A DNA stretch of 64,000 nucleotides, taken from NCBI GenBank assembly GCA_005777235.1, contig SXND01000087.1, positions 35,623 to 99,622 of the forward strand. The letters run 5' to 3'. A program made the translations under genes and the position numbers. The DNA comes from Pseudomonadota bacterium. Lineage in GTDB: Bacteria > Tectomicrobia > Entotheonellia > Entotheonellales > Entotheonellaceae. The notes beneath the pieces are model-generated. The model was given only the letters and a program-made list of their open reading frames with translations, did no database searches and had not been told where the DNA came from. Numbering within the stretch: the stretch's first letter is position 1; every line of letters begins with the position of its first letter. Below, piece after piece: positions 19,282-29,040 of this stretch.

Positions 19282-22200
19282 CCCCGGCGGTGGCGATTGT
19301 CGGCATGGCCTGTCAGTATCCCGATGCGCGTTCCCCACAGGAGTTATGGGAAAATGCCCTGGCGCAGCGCCGTGCCTTCCGGCGCTTGCCGCCCGAGCGG
19401 CTCAATCTCGCCGACTACCTGTCCACAGATCGCAGCGCCCCCGATTGCACCTATGCCGGAGAAGCGGCGCTGCTGAAGGATTACGTCTTTGATCGCGAGA
19501 GCTTTCTCGTGGTGGGCAGCACGTTTCGCGCCACGGATCTGGTGCACTGGCTGGCCCTGGACGTGGCGGCGCAGGCCCTGGTGGATGCGGGTTTCCCCGC
19601 GGGCGCCGGCTTAGGGCGTGACACCACCGGCGTGGTGGTGGGCAACACCTTAACGGGCGAGATGAGCCGCGCCAATGTCATGCGCCTGCGCTGGCCCTAT
19701 GTGCGCCGCGTGCTGGCCGAGGCCTTGCAGCAGCAGGGCTGGACGTCCGAGCGTCGCCAGATGTTTTTGGCAGAGCTGGAGGAGCGCTACAAAGCCCCGT
19801 TTCCTCCAATTGGCGAAGAGAGTTTAGCCGGAGGCCTGGCCAATACCATTGCCGGACGCATCTGCAACCACTTTGATCTCAAGGGCGGCGGTTACACGGT
19901 AGACGGCGCCTGTGCCTCGTCCTTACTGGCGGTGACCACGGCGTGCACGGCGCTGCTGGCCGGGGATCTGGATGTGGCGTTGGCCGGTGGGGTAGATATT
20001 AGCATTGACCCCTTTGAGCTGGTGGGGTTCGCCAAAGCGGGCGCCCTGGCCACCGACGAGATGCGCATCTACGATGCGCATGCGGAAGGCTTTTGGCCCG
20101 GCGAGGGCTGTGGCTTTGTGGTATTGATGCGCCATGATGAGGCCCTGGCCCAGGGGCGGCGTATCTATGCCGTGTTGCGTGGCTGGGGCGTGTCGTCGGA
20201 TGGCAGCGGCGGCCTCACGCGGCCCGAAGTCGCTGGCCAACGCCTGGCCGTGCAGCGTGCCTACCGGCGGGCCGGTTTTGGGATCGACACGGTGACCTAT
20301 TTTGAGGGCCACGGCACTGGCACCAGTGTTGGCGACGCCACCGAGTTGCAGACCCTGTCCCAGGCCCGCCGCGCTGCCGCGCCCACGGCGCTGCCGGCGG
20401 TCATTGGCTCCATCAAGGCCAACATTGGCCACACCAAAGCGGCGGCGGGGATTGCCGGACTGCTCAAGGCGACCCTGGCCCTGCATCATCAAATCCTGCC
20501 CCCGACCACGGGCTGTACGCAGCCGCACCCGGAACTGACGGGGACGACCCCGGCCTTGCAGGTGTTACCCCAGGGCATGCTCTGGCCTTCGGAGCGTGCG
20601 CTACGCGCCGGGGTCAGCGCCATGGGCTTTGGCGGCATCAACACGCATGTGGTGCTTGAAGGGGTGGCTACGGTACGACGTCAGACCTTGCAGGCCGAGG
20701 AACAGGCCCTGCTGGTCTCGGCGCAGGATGCCGAAGTGTTCCTGTTCCAGGCCCCACATGCCCAGGCCCTGCGCGCGCAGGTGGCGCATCTGTTGACCAT
20801 CGCGCCCAGGCTGTCGCGGGCGGAACTCACCGATCTGGCGGCGCATCTGGCCACAAATCTCGTCGGGACGAGCGGCTTGCACGCCCCGACAGCACCCATG
20901 CGGGCGGCGCTGGTCGCTACGAGTCCGGCCACCCTGACGCAGGCTCTGGAGCGGCTCCAGGGCTGGCTGGCGCAGGGCCTGACCAGGCAATTCGAGCCGC
21001 GCACCGGGGTGTATCTCGGCAGCGGGACGACCGCGCCGCGCCTGGGCTTCCTCTTTCCTGGCCAGGGCGCGCCAGGGCACATAAGCGGCGGGCTGTGGCG
21101 GCAGCGTTTTGCCAGGGTGCAGGCGCTCTATGCGCAGGCGGCTCTCCCATCTGGCGCTGAGACCGTGGACACGGCGGTAGCCCAACCGGCAATTGTCACG
21201 GCCTCACTCGCCGGGCTGCGCGTCTTAGGCCAGCTCGGAGTGACGGCCAGTGTCGCTGTGGGGCATAGCCTGGGGGAATTGACGGCGTTGCACTGGGCCG
21301 GCGTGTGGGATGAGGCCGCCTTGCTGCGCACCGCGACCGTGCGCGGGCAAGCCATGGCGGCCCTGGGCAGTCCGACCGGCGCCATGGCCAGTCTGGCCGC
21401 CGGGCCACAGGTGGTCGCGGCCTTGCTGGATGGAGCGCCCGTGGTGGTGGCCGGTCTGAACACGCCGCAGCAGACGGTGATTGCCGGGGAGGCCAGTGCG
21501 CTGGCCCGTGTCGTGGCCCGCGCCCAGGCCCAGGGCGTCCATGCCGTGCGCTTGCCCGTGTCGCACGCCTTCCATTCCCCGCTGGTGGTCGCAGCGGTGC
21601 CAGCCTTCGCGGCCCATCTGGAGCGCGAGGCGCTGCAGCCGGTGCAGCGGGCGCTGGTGTCAACGGTGACCGGGGCGCGTCTAGGGCGGGATGTCGACGT
21701 ACGGGCGCTGCTCTGCCAGCAGGTGACCGCGCCAGTGCGTTTTGCCGAGGCGGTAACGGTGGCGGATGCCGCGGTGGATCTGTGGCTAGAAGTCGGACCG
21801 GGCGCTGTGCTCAGTGGCTTGCTGGCCGGTTGCACCGACAGCCCGGTGGTGGCACTCAATGCCGGTGCTGCCTCCCTGCAGGGCTTGCTGCATGGGTGTG
21901 CGGCAGCCTATGTGCTCGGGGCAGCGCTCAACCCCGGCGCGCTGTTTGCGGAACGCTACACGCGCCCCTTTGACCTGGACTGGCAGCCCCGCTTTTTTGT
22001 CAATCCCTGTGAGCTGGCGCCGCACCTGGTGACTGAGGAGCGCGCCCTGGGCCCACGGGAAACTGCCGCACGTGCGCCCGACGTGCCGCTGCCGCCAGCG
22101 GCAGCGCTCTCGGCCCTGGAGACGGTGCGGGCCCTGGTGGCAGCGCGGGCTGAGTTGCCGCTGAGTGCCGTGCACGATAACAGTCGCTTGCTGGGGGATC

Positions 22201-25200
22201 TGCACCTCAACTCGATTACCGTGAGCCAGATCATCATCGAAGCGGCCCGCAGCCTCGGCCTGCCAGCGCCCCTGACCCCGACCGACTATGCCACCGCAAC
22301 GGTTGCCGCGGCGGCGCAGGCTCTGGCCGATTTGGCGCAGACGGGGGATGGCCTGCCCGAGGCGTCAGCCGTGCCGGCGGGCGTGGATGCCTGGATACGC
22401 CCGTTCACCGTGGCCCTCGTCGAACGCCCCCTGCCGCGCCGACAGCGCCCGGCAGCGGCGGGACACTGGCAGGTGCTGGGTCCGCCCGACCATCCCCTCA
22501 TCGCACCCTCGCAACAGGCGTTGGCCCAGGCGAGCGTTGGCAGTGGCGTGGTGCTTTGCCTGCCGCCAGAGCCCGACGAGAGGCACCTGGACCTCCTCGT
22601 GCAGGGTGCCCGTGCTGTTGCCGCCATGCTGGAGACCGCCCCACAATTTATCCTCGCGCAACAGCAGGGCGGGGCGGCGGCGTTTGCTCGCACGCTGCAT
22701 CTGGAAATGCCAACGGTCGCCACCTGCGTCGTGGATCTGCCGTTCGATCATCCGCAAGCGCCAGGCTGGGTGCTGGCCGAGGCCATGGCAGTACGTGGCT
22801 ATATGGAAGCCCACTATGACGCCGCCGGGACACGGCGTGTGCCTGTGCTACGGCTCGTGTCCATGGAGGAGACACCGACCGCGTTACCGTTAGGGCAGCC
22901 TCAAGAGAGGTGTGTGGCTTTGCCCGTCCCTGGGAGCGCGGGCATCCTGCCCGCTCTGGAAGCAGGCGAGACGCCGGCGCTCCCAGGAAAACCTCCGAGG
23001 TCCATGGCAGATGTACTCGGACTACAGGACGTCCTGCTGGTCACGGGGGGCGGCAAGGGGATTGCGGCGGAATGTGCCCTGGCCCTGGCGCAGGACAGCG
23101 GCGTGCGCCTGGCGTTGCTGGGGCGCTCCCAGCCCGAGACTGATCCAGAACTGGCGGCGAATCTGGCACGTTTCAGCGCTGCCGGCCTGACCTGGCGCTA
23201 TGTGGCGGCAGACGTCACCGATGCCGCGGCTGTGCACGCCGCCGTGCGTGACGTCGAGGCGAGCCTGGGTCCGGTCACGGCCGTCCTGCATGGCGCCGGG
23301 GCCAATGTGCCGCAACTGCTGTCCACCCTGGATAGCGCCGCCTTGCAGCGCACCCTCGCCCCCAAAGTGCAGGGGGCACGCCACGTCCTAGCCGCGGTGG
23401 ATCCGTCGCGGCTGCGGCTGTTTCTCGCCTTTGGCTCGATCATTGCGCGCACCGGCATGCGTGGTGAGGCCGATTATGCGCTGGCCAACGAGTGGCTGGC
23501 GCGTCTGACGGCCCAGGTGCACGCCGCGCATCCCACCTGTCGCTGTCTGGCCATCGAGTGGTCTGTGTGGTCTGGGGTCGGCATGGGGGAGCGCCTGGGG
23601 CGTATCGACGCCCTGCGGCGCGAGGGCATTACCCCGATCGCGCCCGAGGTGGGCCTGGCACTGTTGCGGCGGCTGTTGACGCAGCCGCTGTCAGAGACGG
23701 CGGTGATCGTCACCGGACGTTTTGGTGAGGCGCCGACGCTGCAGGTCGAGCGCCCGGACCTGCCGTTCTGGCGTTTTCTCGAACAGCCACGGGTGTATTA
23801 TCCCGGCGTCGAACTGGTGGTGGACGTCGAGCTGTCTGGCGATACGGACCCCTATCTTGATGATCATATCTACCAGGGTGAGCGTCTGTGGCCGGCGGTC
23901 CTCGGCCTCGAAGCCATGGCCCAGGTCGCCATGACCCTGAGAGAGACGGACAGTCTGCCGCTGTTTGAAGACGTGGCGTTTCAGCGCCCGGTGGTGGTGC
24001 GCGACCGCAGCACGGTGACGCTGCGCCTGGCAGCGCTGCGACGCGAGTCCGGGGCGATTGACGTGGTGCTACGTAGCAGTGACACTGCCTTCCAGGTGGA
24101 TCACTTCCGCGCCACCTGCCGTTGGCAAGCGCCGACAGCATGGCCGGCGCCTGCTGCCCCCCTGCCGACCATGGATATCGCCCTGGACCCGCAGCGCGAC
24201 ATGTACGGCACGATCCTGTTCCAGCGCGGACGGTTTCAGCGTCTCAGCGCCTATCAGCATGTGCAGGCTCTGGCCTGCCAGGCGGTGATCGAGCCTGACG
24301 TGACTGCAACCTGGTTTGGCCCTTACCTCCCCGCCACCCTCGTCTTGGGCGATCCTGGGGCGCGCGATGCCACCATCCACGCCATCCAGGCCTGTATCCC
24401 GCACGCCACGCTGTTACCGATTGGCATTGATCGGCTCGTCCTCGGCTCGTCCCTAGTCCCTGGCCCCATCCTGGTGTGCGCCCGTGAACGCGCCCGCGAT
24501 GGCGACCTGTTCATCTATGACATTGACGTCCTCGACGCCACCGGCGCTCTGCGGGAGCGCTGGGAAGGCTTGCGTCTACGCCAGGTGGGCCAGCGCCCGC
24601 TGCCAGACCCGTGGCCCGTGGCGCTGCTCGGGCCGTATTGCGCCCGCCGCATTGCGGAACTGCTGCCAGAAGCCGTGGTTTCGGTGGTACTCACGCCGGG
24701 ATGGACACATGACGCCGCGGCGCCAGACCACGACAACCTGGTGCCTCAACAGGTGGGCGATGTTGAGAGCCGTCTCCTGGGCACGCCGGGCTCCAGCCCG
24801 GCTCCGGCAGCCACGCTGGCGCGTGGCGCTCCCAGGATAACGCCGCAACCAAGGTCGGTTGCGGCACTAGCCGAACGTCAGAGACAAACCGATCAAGCGT
24901 TGCAACACGCGCTTGGTGCCTGCCGGCCCATCTGGCGCCGCCCGGACGGCAAGCCCACGGTGCTTGGAGAGCCGGCCTGCGAGGTCTCCGCCGCGCACCG
25001 CGCCGGGCTCACCCTCGCCGTGGCTGGCCGAGGACCACTCGGCTGTGACCTGGAAAGCGTGGTGGCGCGCCCAGCAGCGCTGTGGCACGACCTGCTGGGT
25101 GCAGAGCGCGCCACGCTGGCCGCTGTGCTGGCGCAGGAAACGGGTGAGGACCAGCACCAGGCAGCCACGCGGCTGTGGAGCGCCTCTGAGTGCCTGCGCA

Positions 25201-25385
25201 AAGCCGGGGTCATGCTGGGCACACCCCTGACGCTGCTGAGCACCAGTGCGGATGGCTGGGTGGTCCTGGGAGCTGGTGCACTGCGCATTGCGACCATGGC
25301 TACCGCTGTGCAGGGTGTGGAGGGGCAGATCGTGCTCGCCGTGTTGGGAGCATGGGCGTCGGACAGGCAAAAGGACGGGATATGA
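19278..25385 (+). CDS. pksE: Enediyne-type iterative polyketide synthase PksE (KS-AT-ACP-KR-DH-PPTase)
   Basis: KS VDGACASSLLAV, EGHGTGTSVGD, NIGHTKAAAG; AT GHSLGELTALHWAG; ACP LHLNSITVSQI; KR VLLVTGGGKGIAAECALALA; DH YLDDHIYQGERLWPAVLGLEAMAQVA; C-terminal PPTase GCDLESV...WSASECLRKAG. Confidence 0.93.
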   Translation: MTPAVAIVGMACQYPDARSPQELWENALAQRRAFRRLPPERLNLADYLSTDRSAPDCTYAGEAALLKDYVFDRESFLVVGSTFRATDLVHWLALDVAAQALVDAGFPAGAGLGRDTTGVVVGNTLTGEMSRANVMRLRWPYVRRVLAEALQQQGWTSERRQMFLAELEERYKAPFPPIGEESLAGGLANTIAGRICNHFDLKGGGYTVDGACASSLLAVTTACTALLAGDLDVALAGGVDISIDPFELVGFAKAGALATDEMRIYDAHAEGFWPGEGCGFVVLMRHDEALAQGRRIYAVLRGWGVSSDGSGGLTRPEVAGQRLAVQRAYRRAGFGIDTVTYFEGHGTGTSVGDATELQTLSQARRAAAPTALPAVIGSIKANIGHTKAAAGIAGLLKATLALHHQILPPTTGCTQPHPELTGTTPALQVLPQGMLWPSERALRAGVSAMGFGGINTHVVLEGVATVRRQTLQAEEQALLVSAQDAEVFLFQAPHAQALRAQVAHLLTIAPRLSRAELTDLAAHLATNLVGTSGLHAPTAPMRAALVATSPATLTQALERLQGWLAQGLTRQFEPRTGVYLGSGTTAPRLGFLFPGQGAPGHISGGLWRQRFARVQALYAQAALPSGAETVDTAVAQPAIVTASLAGLRVLGQLGVTASVAVGHSLGELTALHWAGVWDEAALLRTATVRGQAMAALGSPTGAMASLAAGPQVVAALLDGAPVVVAGLNTPQQTVIAGEASALARVVARAQAQGVHAVRLPVSHAFHSPLVVAAVPAFAAHLEREALQPVQRALVSTVTGARLGRDVDVRALLCQQVTAPVRFAEAVTVADAAVDLWLEVGPGAVLSGLLAGCTDSPVVALNAGAASLQGLLHGCAAAYVLGAALNPGALFAERYTRPFDLDWQPRFFVNPCELAPHLVTEERALGPRETAARAPDVPLPPAAALSALETVRALVAARAELPLSAVHDNSRLLGDLHLNSITVSQIIIEAARSLGLPAPLTPTDYATATVAAAAQALADLAQTGDGLPEASAVPAGVDAWIRPFTVALVERPLPRRQRPAAAGHWQVLGPPDHPLIAPSQQALAQASVGSGVVLCLPPEPDERHLDLLVQGARAVAAMLETAPQFILAQQQGGAAAFARTLHLEMPTVATCVVDLPFDHPQAPGWVLAEAMAVRGYMEAHYDAAGTRRVPVLRLVSMEETPTALPLGQPQERCVALPVPGSAGILPALEAGETPALPGKPPRSMADVLGLQDVLLVTGGGKGIAAECALALAQDSGVRLALLGRSQPETDPELAANLARFSAAGLTWRYVAADVTDAAAVHAAVRDVEASLGPVTAVLHGAGANVPQLLSTLDSAALQRTLAPKVQGARHVLAAVDPSRLRLFLAFGSIIARTGMRGEADYALANEWLARLTAQVHAAHPTCRCLAIEWSVWSGVGMGERLGRIDALRREGITPIAPEVGLALLRRLLTQPLSETAVIVTGRFGEAPTLQVERPDLPFWRFLEQPRVYYPGVELVVDVELSGDTDPYLDDHIYQGERLWPAVLGLEAMAQVAMTLRETDSLPLFEDVAFQRPVVVRDRSTVTLRLAALRRESGAIDVVLRSSDTAFQVDHFRATCRWQAPTAWPAPAAPLPTMDIALDPQRDMYGTILFQRGRFQRLSAYQHVQALACQAVIEPDVTATWFGPYLPATLVLGDPGARDATIHAIQACIPHATLLPIGIDRLVLGSSLVPGPILVCARERARDGDLFIYDIDVLDATGALRERWEGLRLRQVGQRPLPDPWPVALLGPYCARRIAELLPEAVVSVVLTPGWTHDAAAPDHDNLVPQQVGDVESRLLGTPGSSPAPAATLARGAPRITPQPRSVAALAERQRQTDQALQHALGACRPIWRRPDGKPTVLGEPACEVSAAHRAGLTLAVAGRGPLGCDLESVVARPAALWHDLLGAERATLAAVLAQETGEDQHQAATRLWSASECLRKAGVMLGTPLTLLSTSADGWVVLGAGALRIATMATAVQGVEGQIVLAVLGAWASDRQKDGI
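22929..22987. repeat. Dispersed REP-like palindrome embedded in the pksE coding sequence
   Basis: cctgggagcgcgggcatcctgcccgc...gcgctcccagg; near-identical to intergenic copies at 36616, 40038 and 43183; encodes GSAGILPALEAGETPALPG. Confidence 0.85.
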
Positions 25386-25804
25386 GGGTCTACGAATACC
25401 GCCATATCGTGGGCTTTGAGGAGACCAACCTAGTTGGCAACGTCTATTACGTCAATCATGTGCGCTGGCAGGGGCGCTGCCGTGAGTTTTTTTTACGGGA
25501 TCATGCGCCTGAAGTGCTCGACGCCTTGACGCGGGGCCTATGCCTGGTGACCACGCGCTGTGCTTGCGACTATCTGGCGGAGCTGGCGGCGTTTGACGAA
25601 GTCAGCATCCGCATGTCCCTGGGGGCGCTGAGCCAGAATCGTATGACATTACTCTTCGAGTACTGGCGCTGCCAGGGGGGCAGCGAGACCCTGGTGGCTC
25701 GCGGCGAGCAGCACATTGCCTGTATGCAGCGTGAGGACACCCACCTGGTGCCGACACCGGTGCCGGCAGGGTTGCGCGAGGCGTTGCAAGCCTATATGCC
25801 GTAG
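25382..25804 (+). CDS. Enediyne hot-dog thioesterase (CalE7/SgcE10-like)
   Basis: YEYRHIVGFEETNLVGNVYYVNHVRWQGRCREFFLRDHAPEV; ATGA overlap with the pksE stop. Confidence 0.92.
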   Translation: MRVYEYRHIVGFEETNLVGNVYYVNHVRWQGRCREFFLRDHAPEVLDALTRGLCLVTTRCACDYLAELAAFDEVSIRMSLGALSQNRMTLLFEYWRCQGGSETLVARGEQHIACMQREDTHLVPTPVPAGLREALQAYMP

Positions 25805-25999
25805 GTGGCTCTCGTTGATACCACAGAGGGAGGCTGACAACCGCGTCGCAGAGGGGGCGTAGGGGAAAACCGCATGCGCGGAGAAAGGAGGACACGGAGC
25901 AAATCCTGCTGGAGAGAAGGATGGTGTGTGGCGGGTACGATGTCGTGCTCGCAAGGTGTAGCATCTGTGGATATCTCAGTAATCTGGAAAAAATGTAAG

Positions 26000-26755
26000 A
26001 TGACCAAGACAATCCGACAGAACAAAAGTGTAAGGCGCAGCGCATGGTTGTTTGGGATACTCGGCCTGGTAGGTGTGCTGATCTGGGGCGTTGCCCCGCC
26101 AGCAGAAGCCGTTCCGGCGTGCGGTCCTGGGGCGCATTGGGTGGACGCGTGCCCTGGAGCCATTGAGATCTTCCCGCTGACCAATGGTATTCACACGATA
26201 GAGATCTTTAATGTTGGCGTATTCAACCTCGCCACCACAGGGCCTACGACAATCTTGAGACTCCCAGGGACGACGGTGCCAGATCATCATATCGATACGG
26301 AAATGGTCTCTCTGACGCTGACGGGAGGGGGGCTGACCCTGACTGCCGGTGATGGGATTGCCAACGGGATTGCCGATGGGCCTCTCGGTTCCCTGGGACG
26401 CATTACCGAACAGGGCGGCAACCCAGCCCTGGCCGATAGTTTCTTTGATATCTTCTTTGAAATCACGGGGGCGCCATTGGCGCCATTCGGTGGTCGCTTG
26501 CATAACGTCGATCCTTGCCGCATGGAGTCGGTGATCAATCAGGTACCTCCTCCGATTGGCACCACCTATGTTTGTAGCCCCCTACCTGTGGCATTATTCG
26601 ACGACCTTGGTGTGCAACAGGGACAATTGCTGAGCACGACTCACATCATTCAGTCGGAGCCCATCCCCGAGCCAGCCACCCTGGCGCTGTTCGCCTCTGG
26701 ACTGGCGGTTGTGATCGCCCTTGGGGCGCGCAGACGGCAGTCGCAGAAGGTGTAA
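26000..26755 (+). CDS. PEP-CTERM sorting domain protein (2)
   Basis: Signal peptide WLFGILGLVGVLIWGVAPPAEA; C-terminal IPEPATLALFASGLAVVIALGARRRQSQKV; start approximate (alternatives upstream in ORF 25874..26755). Confidence 0.85.
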   Translation: MTKTIRQNKSVRRSAWLFGILGLVGVLIWGVAPPAEAVPACGPGAHWVDACPGAIEIFPLTNGIHTIEIFNVGVFNLATTGPTTILRLPGTTVPDHHIDTEMVSLTLTGGGLTLTAGDGIANGIADGPLGSLGRITEQGGNPALADSFFDIFFEITGAPLAPFGGRLHNVDPCRMESVINQVPPPIGTTYVCSPLPVALFDDLGVQQGQLLSTTHIIQSEPIPEPATLALFASGLAVVIALGARRRQSQKV

Positions 26756-26760
26756 GCCAG

Positions 26761-26980
26761 GTGACTGTCCCCTGTGTCTCTGTCCATGAGGTAGTCAAAC
26801 ACTACCGGCTCGGCACCGGCCTCGTCCAGGCCCTGCAAGGGATCAGCCTGGAGGTGGCCGATGCCGAGTTCGTGGCCCTGTGCGGGGCATCCGGCAGTGG
26901 CAAGACCACCGTACTCAACCTCATCGGCTGCCTGGGCCAGCCCACGCCGGGTCGGTCACGGTGGCCGGTGCCACAGGAGC
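26761..26980 (+). pseudogene. Truncated LolD-like ABC ATPase duplicate
   Basis: VPCVSVHEVVKHYRLGTGLVQALQGISLEVADAEFVALCGASGSGKTTVLNLIG collinear with the 5' end of the intact gene at 29041, then frameshift (ccgggtcggtcac vs tcgggctcggtcac) and loss of homology. Confidence 0.85.
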
Positions 26981-26989
26981 CTCACCGTC

Positions 26990-27358
26990 ATGAAGATCGT
27001 CACGATTGAGGAAGCCCAGGCCCAACTCCTGGCGTTGCTGGAGGCCGTTGAGGCCACGGGCGAGCCGGTGCTGATTTGTCGGCAGGGCACGCCGGTTGCC
27101 GATCTCGTCCCCCATCGGTCCAGGAGTCGCCTCGTGCCCCATCCGGTGATGCAGCACATCCGCCTTGACGACGATCCGACGACACCCCTGGACGAGGTGA
27201 TCCATACGGTCTTACGCACCGGGCTGGTGCATCTGGAGACCCGTCCACCGACTCAGGCACCTTACCGTCTGACGCCGGTGTGCCTCGGGCCCCACTTGCC
27301 AGACCTGGATAACATTGCCGAGATCCTGGCCATCGCCGAGAGGGAAGGATTCCGGTGA
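26990..27358 (+). CDS. Phd/YefM-type antitoxin with VapB-like C-terminal extension
   Basis: MKIVTIEEAQAQLLALLEAVEATGEPVLICRQGTPVADLVPH plus C-terminal PDLDNIAEILAIAEREGFR; overlaps the next gene. Confidence 0.6.
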   Translation: MKIVTIEEAQAQLLALLEAVEATGEPVLICRQGTPVADLVPHRSRSRLVPHPVMQHIRLDDDPTTPLDEVIHTVLRTGLVHLETRPPTQAPYRLTPVCLGPHLPDLDNIAEILAIAEREGFR

Positions 27359-27735
27359 TCCTCGTCGATGCCAATCTCCTCCTATATGCCAAAGTTGCCG
27401 ATTATCCGCAGCATCCCCGTGCGGCGGCGTGGCTGGAAGACAGGCGGAATGCCTCGGACCGGGTGGGGCTGCCGTGGCCCAGTTTGTTAGCGTTTCTCCG
27501 GCTCATCACCAATGCGCGACTCTTTGCCCAGCCCCTCGGTCTCTCAGACGCATGGGCGCAGGTTGAGGAGTGGCTGGCACTGCCACCCGTGTGGATCCCT
27601 ACACCGACGGCTCTGCATGACATGCAGCTCGGACCCTTACTCCAGATCGCCGGGGCCACGGCAAACCTTGTACCCGACGCGCATCTTGCGGCCTTGGCGA
27701 GGGAACATGATCTCACGCTCTGTAGCAGTCAATGA
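27355..27735 (+). CDS. VapC-type PIN-domain toxin
   Basis: MILVDANLLLYAKVADYPQHPRAAAWLEDR...PDAHLAALAREHDLTLCSSQ. Confidence 0.8.
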   Translation: MILVDANLLLYAKVADYPQHPRAAAWLEDRRNASDRVGLPWPSLLAFLRLITNARLFAQPLGLSDAWAQVEEWLALPPVWIPTPTALHDMQLGPLLQIAGATANLVPDAHLAALAREHDLTLCSSQ

Positions 27736-28907
27736 CTACTGGCACTGAAGTGCCGTAGCTTGTCGCTGGCTGCGCCAGCCAGCAGCCAGCGCTGCTGAGG
27801 CGGACGGACCGCAACGAGAGGCGCATTGACGCGCGCCCTGGATCGAATGTTCAACGCAGCGTTGAGGTCTGCGTTGGTGGTAGAGCCACACTGTTTGCAG
27901 GAGAACCGCGCTTGCGTGTGTCGATTGGCTTTGGCGCTATGCCCACAGGCACGGCATTCCCGGCTGGTGTTGCGCGGATCAACCAACACCACAGGGACAC
28001 CTGCGAGTGCAGCCTTGTACTCGACAAAGAACCGCAGTTGGGCGAAGGCCCACCCGCTCATGGTGGCTCGTTGCGGCTTCCTGAACCGAGTCCGGGCCCT
28101 GATATACGTCCAATCTTCCAACGCGATACCATGCCCGTTGCCTGTGGCTGCCGCAACGAGTTGCTTGCGGATACAGTGGTTCGGCTCTCGCCTGAAGCCC
28201 GCTTCTCGCTGTGCAGTCCGCTTCAGGGCACGCCGAATGTTCGTCGGCCGCTTGCCGTCCATCGGCGCGACATGCGCGGCACGCTGGAGCCGTCTGCGGT
28301 AGTGCAGGGAGCGTGCACGACAGGCTTCAATCCCTTCCCCGCTGTACATGGTGCCATCCGAGGTCGTTGCCCGATGGACCACGCCCAGGTCTACCCCCAG
28401 GAAATCGGTAGGTGGGATGGGCGTGCCGTCTGGCACCTGGACAACCACCAGCAGAAACCACTGGCCATCTGCACGCACCACCAGATGGCACTGTCGTGGT
28501 GCATAGGTATCAAACCTTTGCCGATGGTAGGGACCGATGAGGAACGCTCCCACTACCCTCCCTTGCAAGGTGGTCAGACTGACATGGTCCAAGCCATCAC
28601 AGCGCATCATGCGTTGATCGTAGGGCATGGCCGCGTCTGGGCGCAAGGTGGGACAGACCGTCTTGTCTCGTCGGTACGTGCCTGCCACCCGCGCCAGACA
28701 GCGGCCCACCATCTGAGACGGCAGCGCAAACCGTGTGCGCAGTTCATAGTCGTACAGCCGTTGCAACGTCAGTTTGTTGGTGCACTGTTGCGCAAACGCT
28801 CGCTCAGCCAGCCAATTGCACGCCTCATGAAAGCGGGCCATCGTCGCACGCAAGGACGCGGCCTGATCTTCTGTCGGCAGCAGTTTGAGTTACAAGGTCA
28901 GTTCCAT
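27729..28907 (-). pseudogene. tnpB: TnpB (copy 3), TAA at codon 6
   Basis: ATG GAA CTG ACC TTG TAA versus ATG GAA CTG ACC TTG CAA in copy 4; otherwise full RuvC (GVDLGVV, ALEDWTY, NADLNAALNI) and zinc finger; same 393-codon span as copy 4. Confidence 0.85.
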
Positions 28908-29040
28908 AGAAAGCATATTAACATGATTACCGCTAATGTACAAATACGGGCAGAAGAAAAGGCGGCTGAAGCCGGGGACGTTTCCTCCACTGGGGCTAAA
29001 GCCCCGTGGCTTCCACGCGCTCAAACGCTCTTTCTGTGAC

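Noticed and set aside
19923-25405. Many opposite-strand or other-frame ORFs inside pksE (e.g. 20601..21185, 21128..21859, 24893..25405)
   Set aside because: Low-complexity Arg/Ala/Ser/Pro translations overlapping a well-supported PKS; shadows of GC-rich sequence.
27912-29039. Plus-strand 375-aa ORF
   Set aside because: Antisense of TnpB copy 3.
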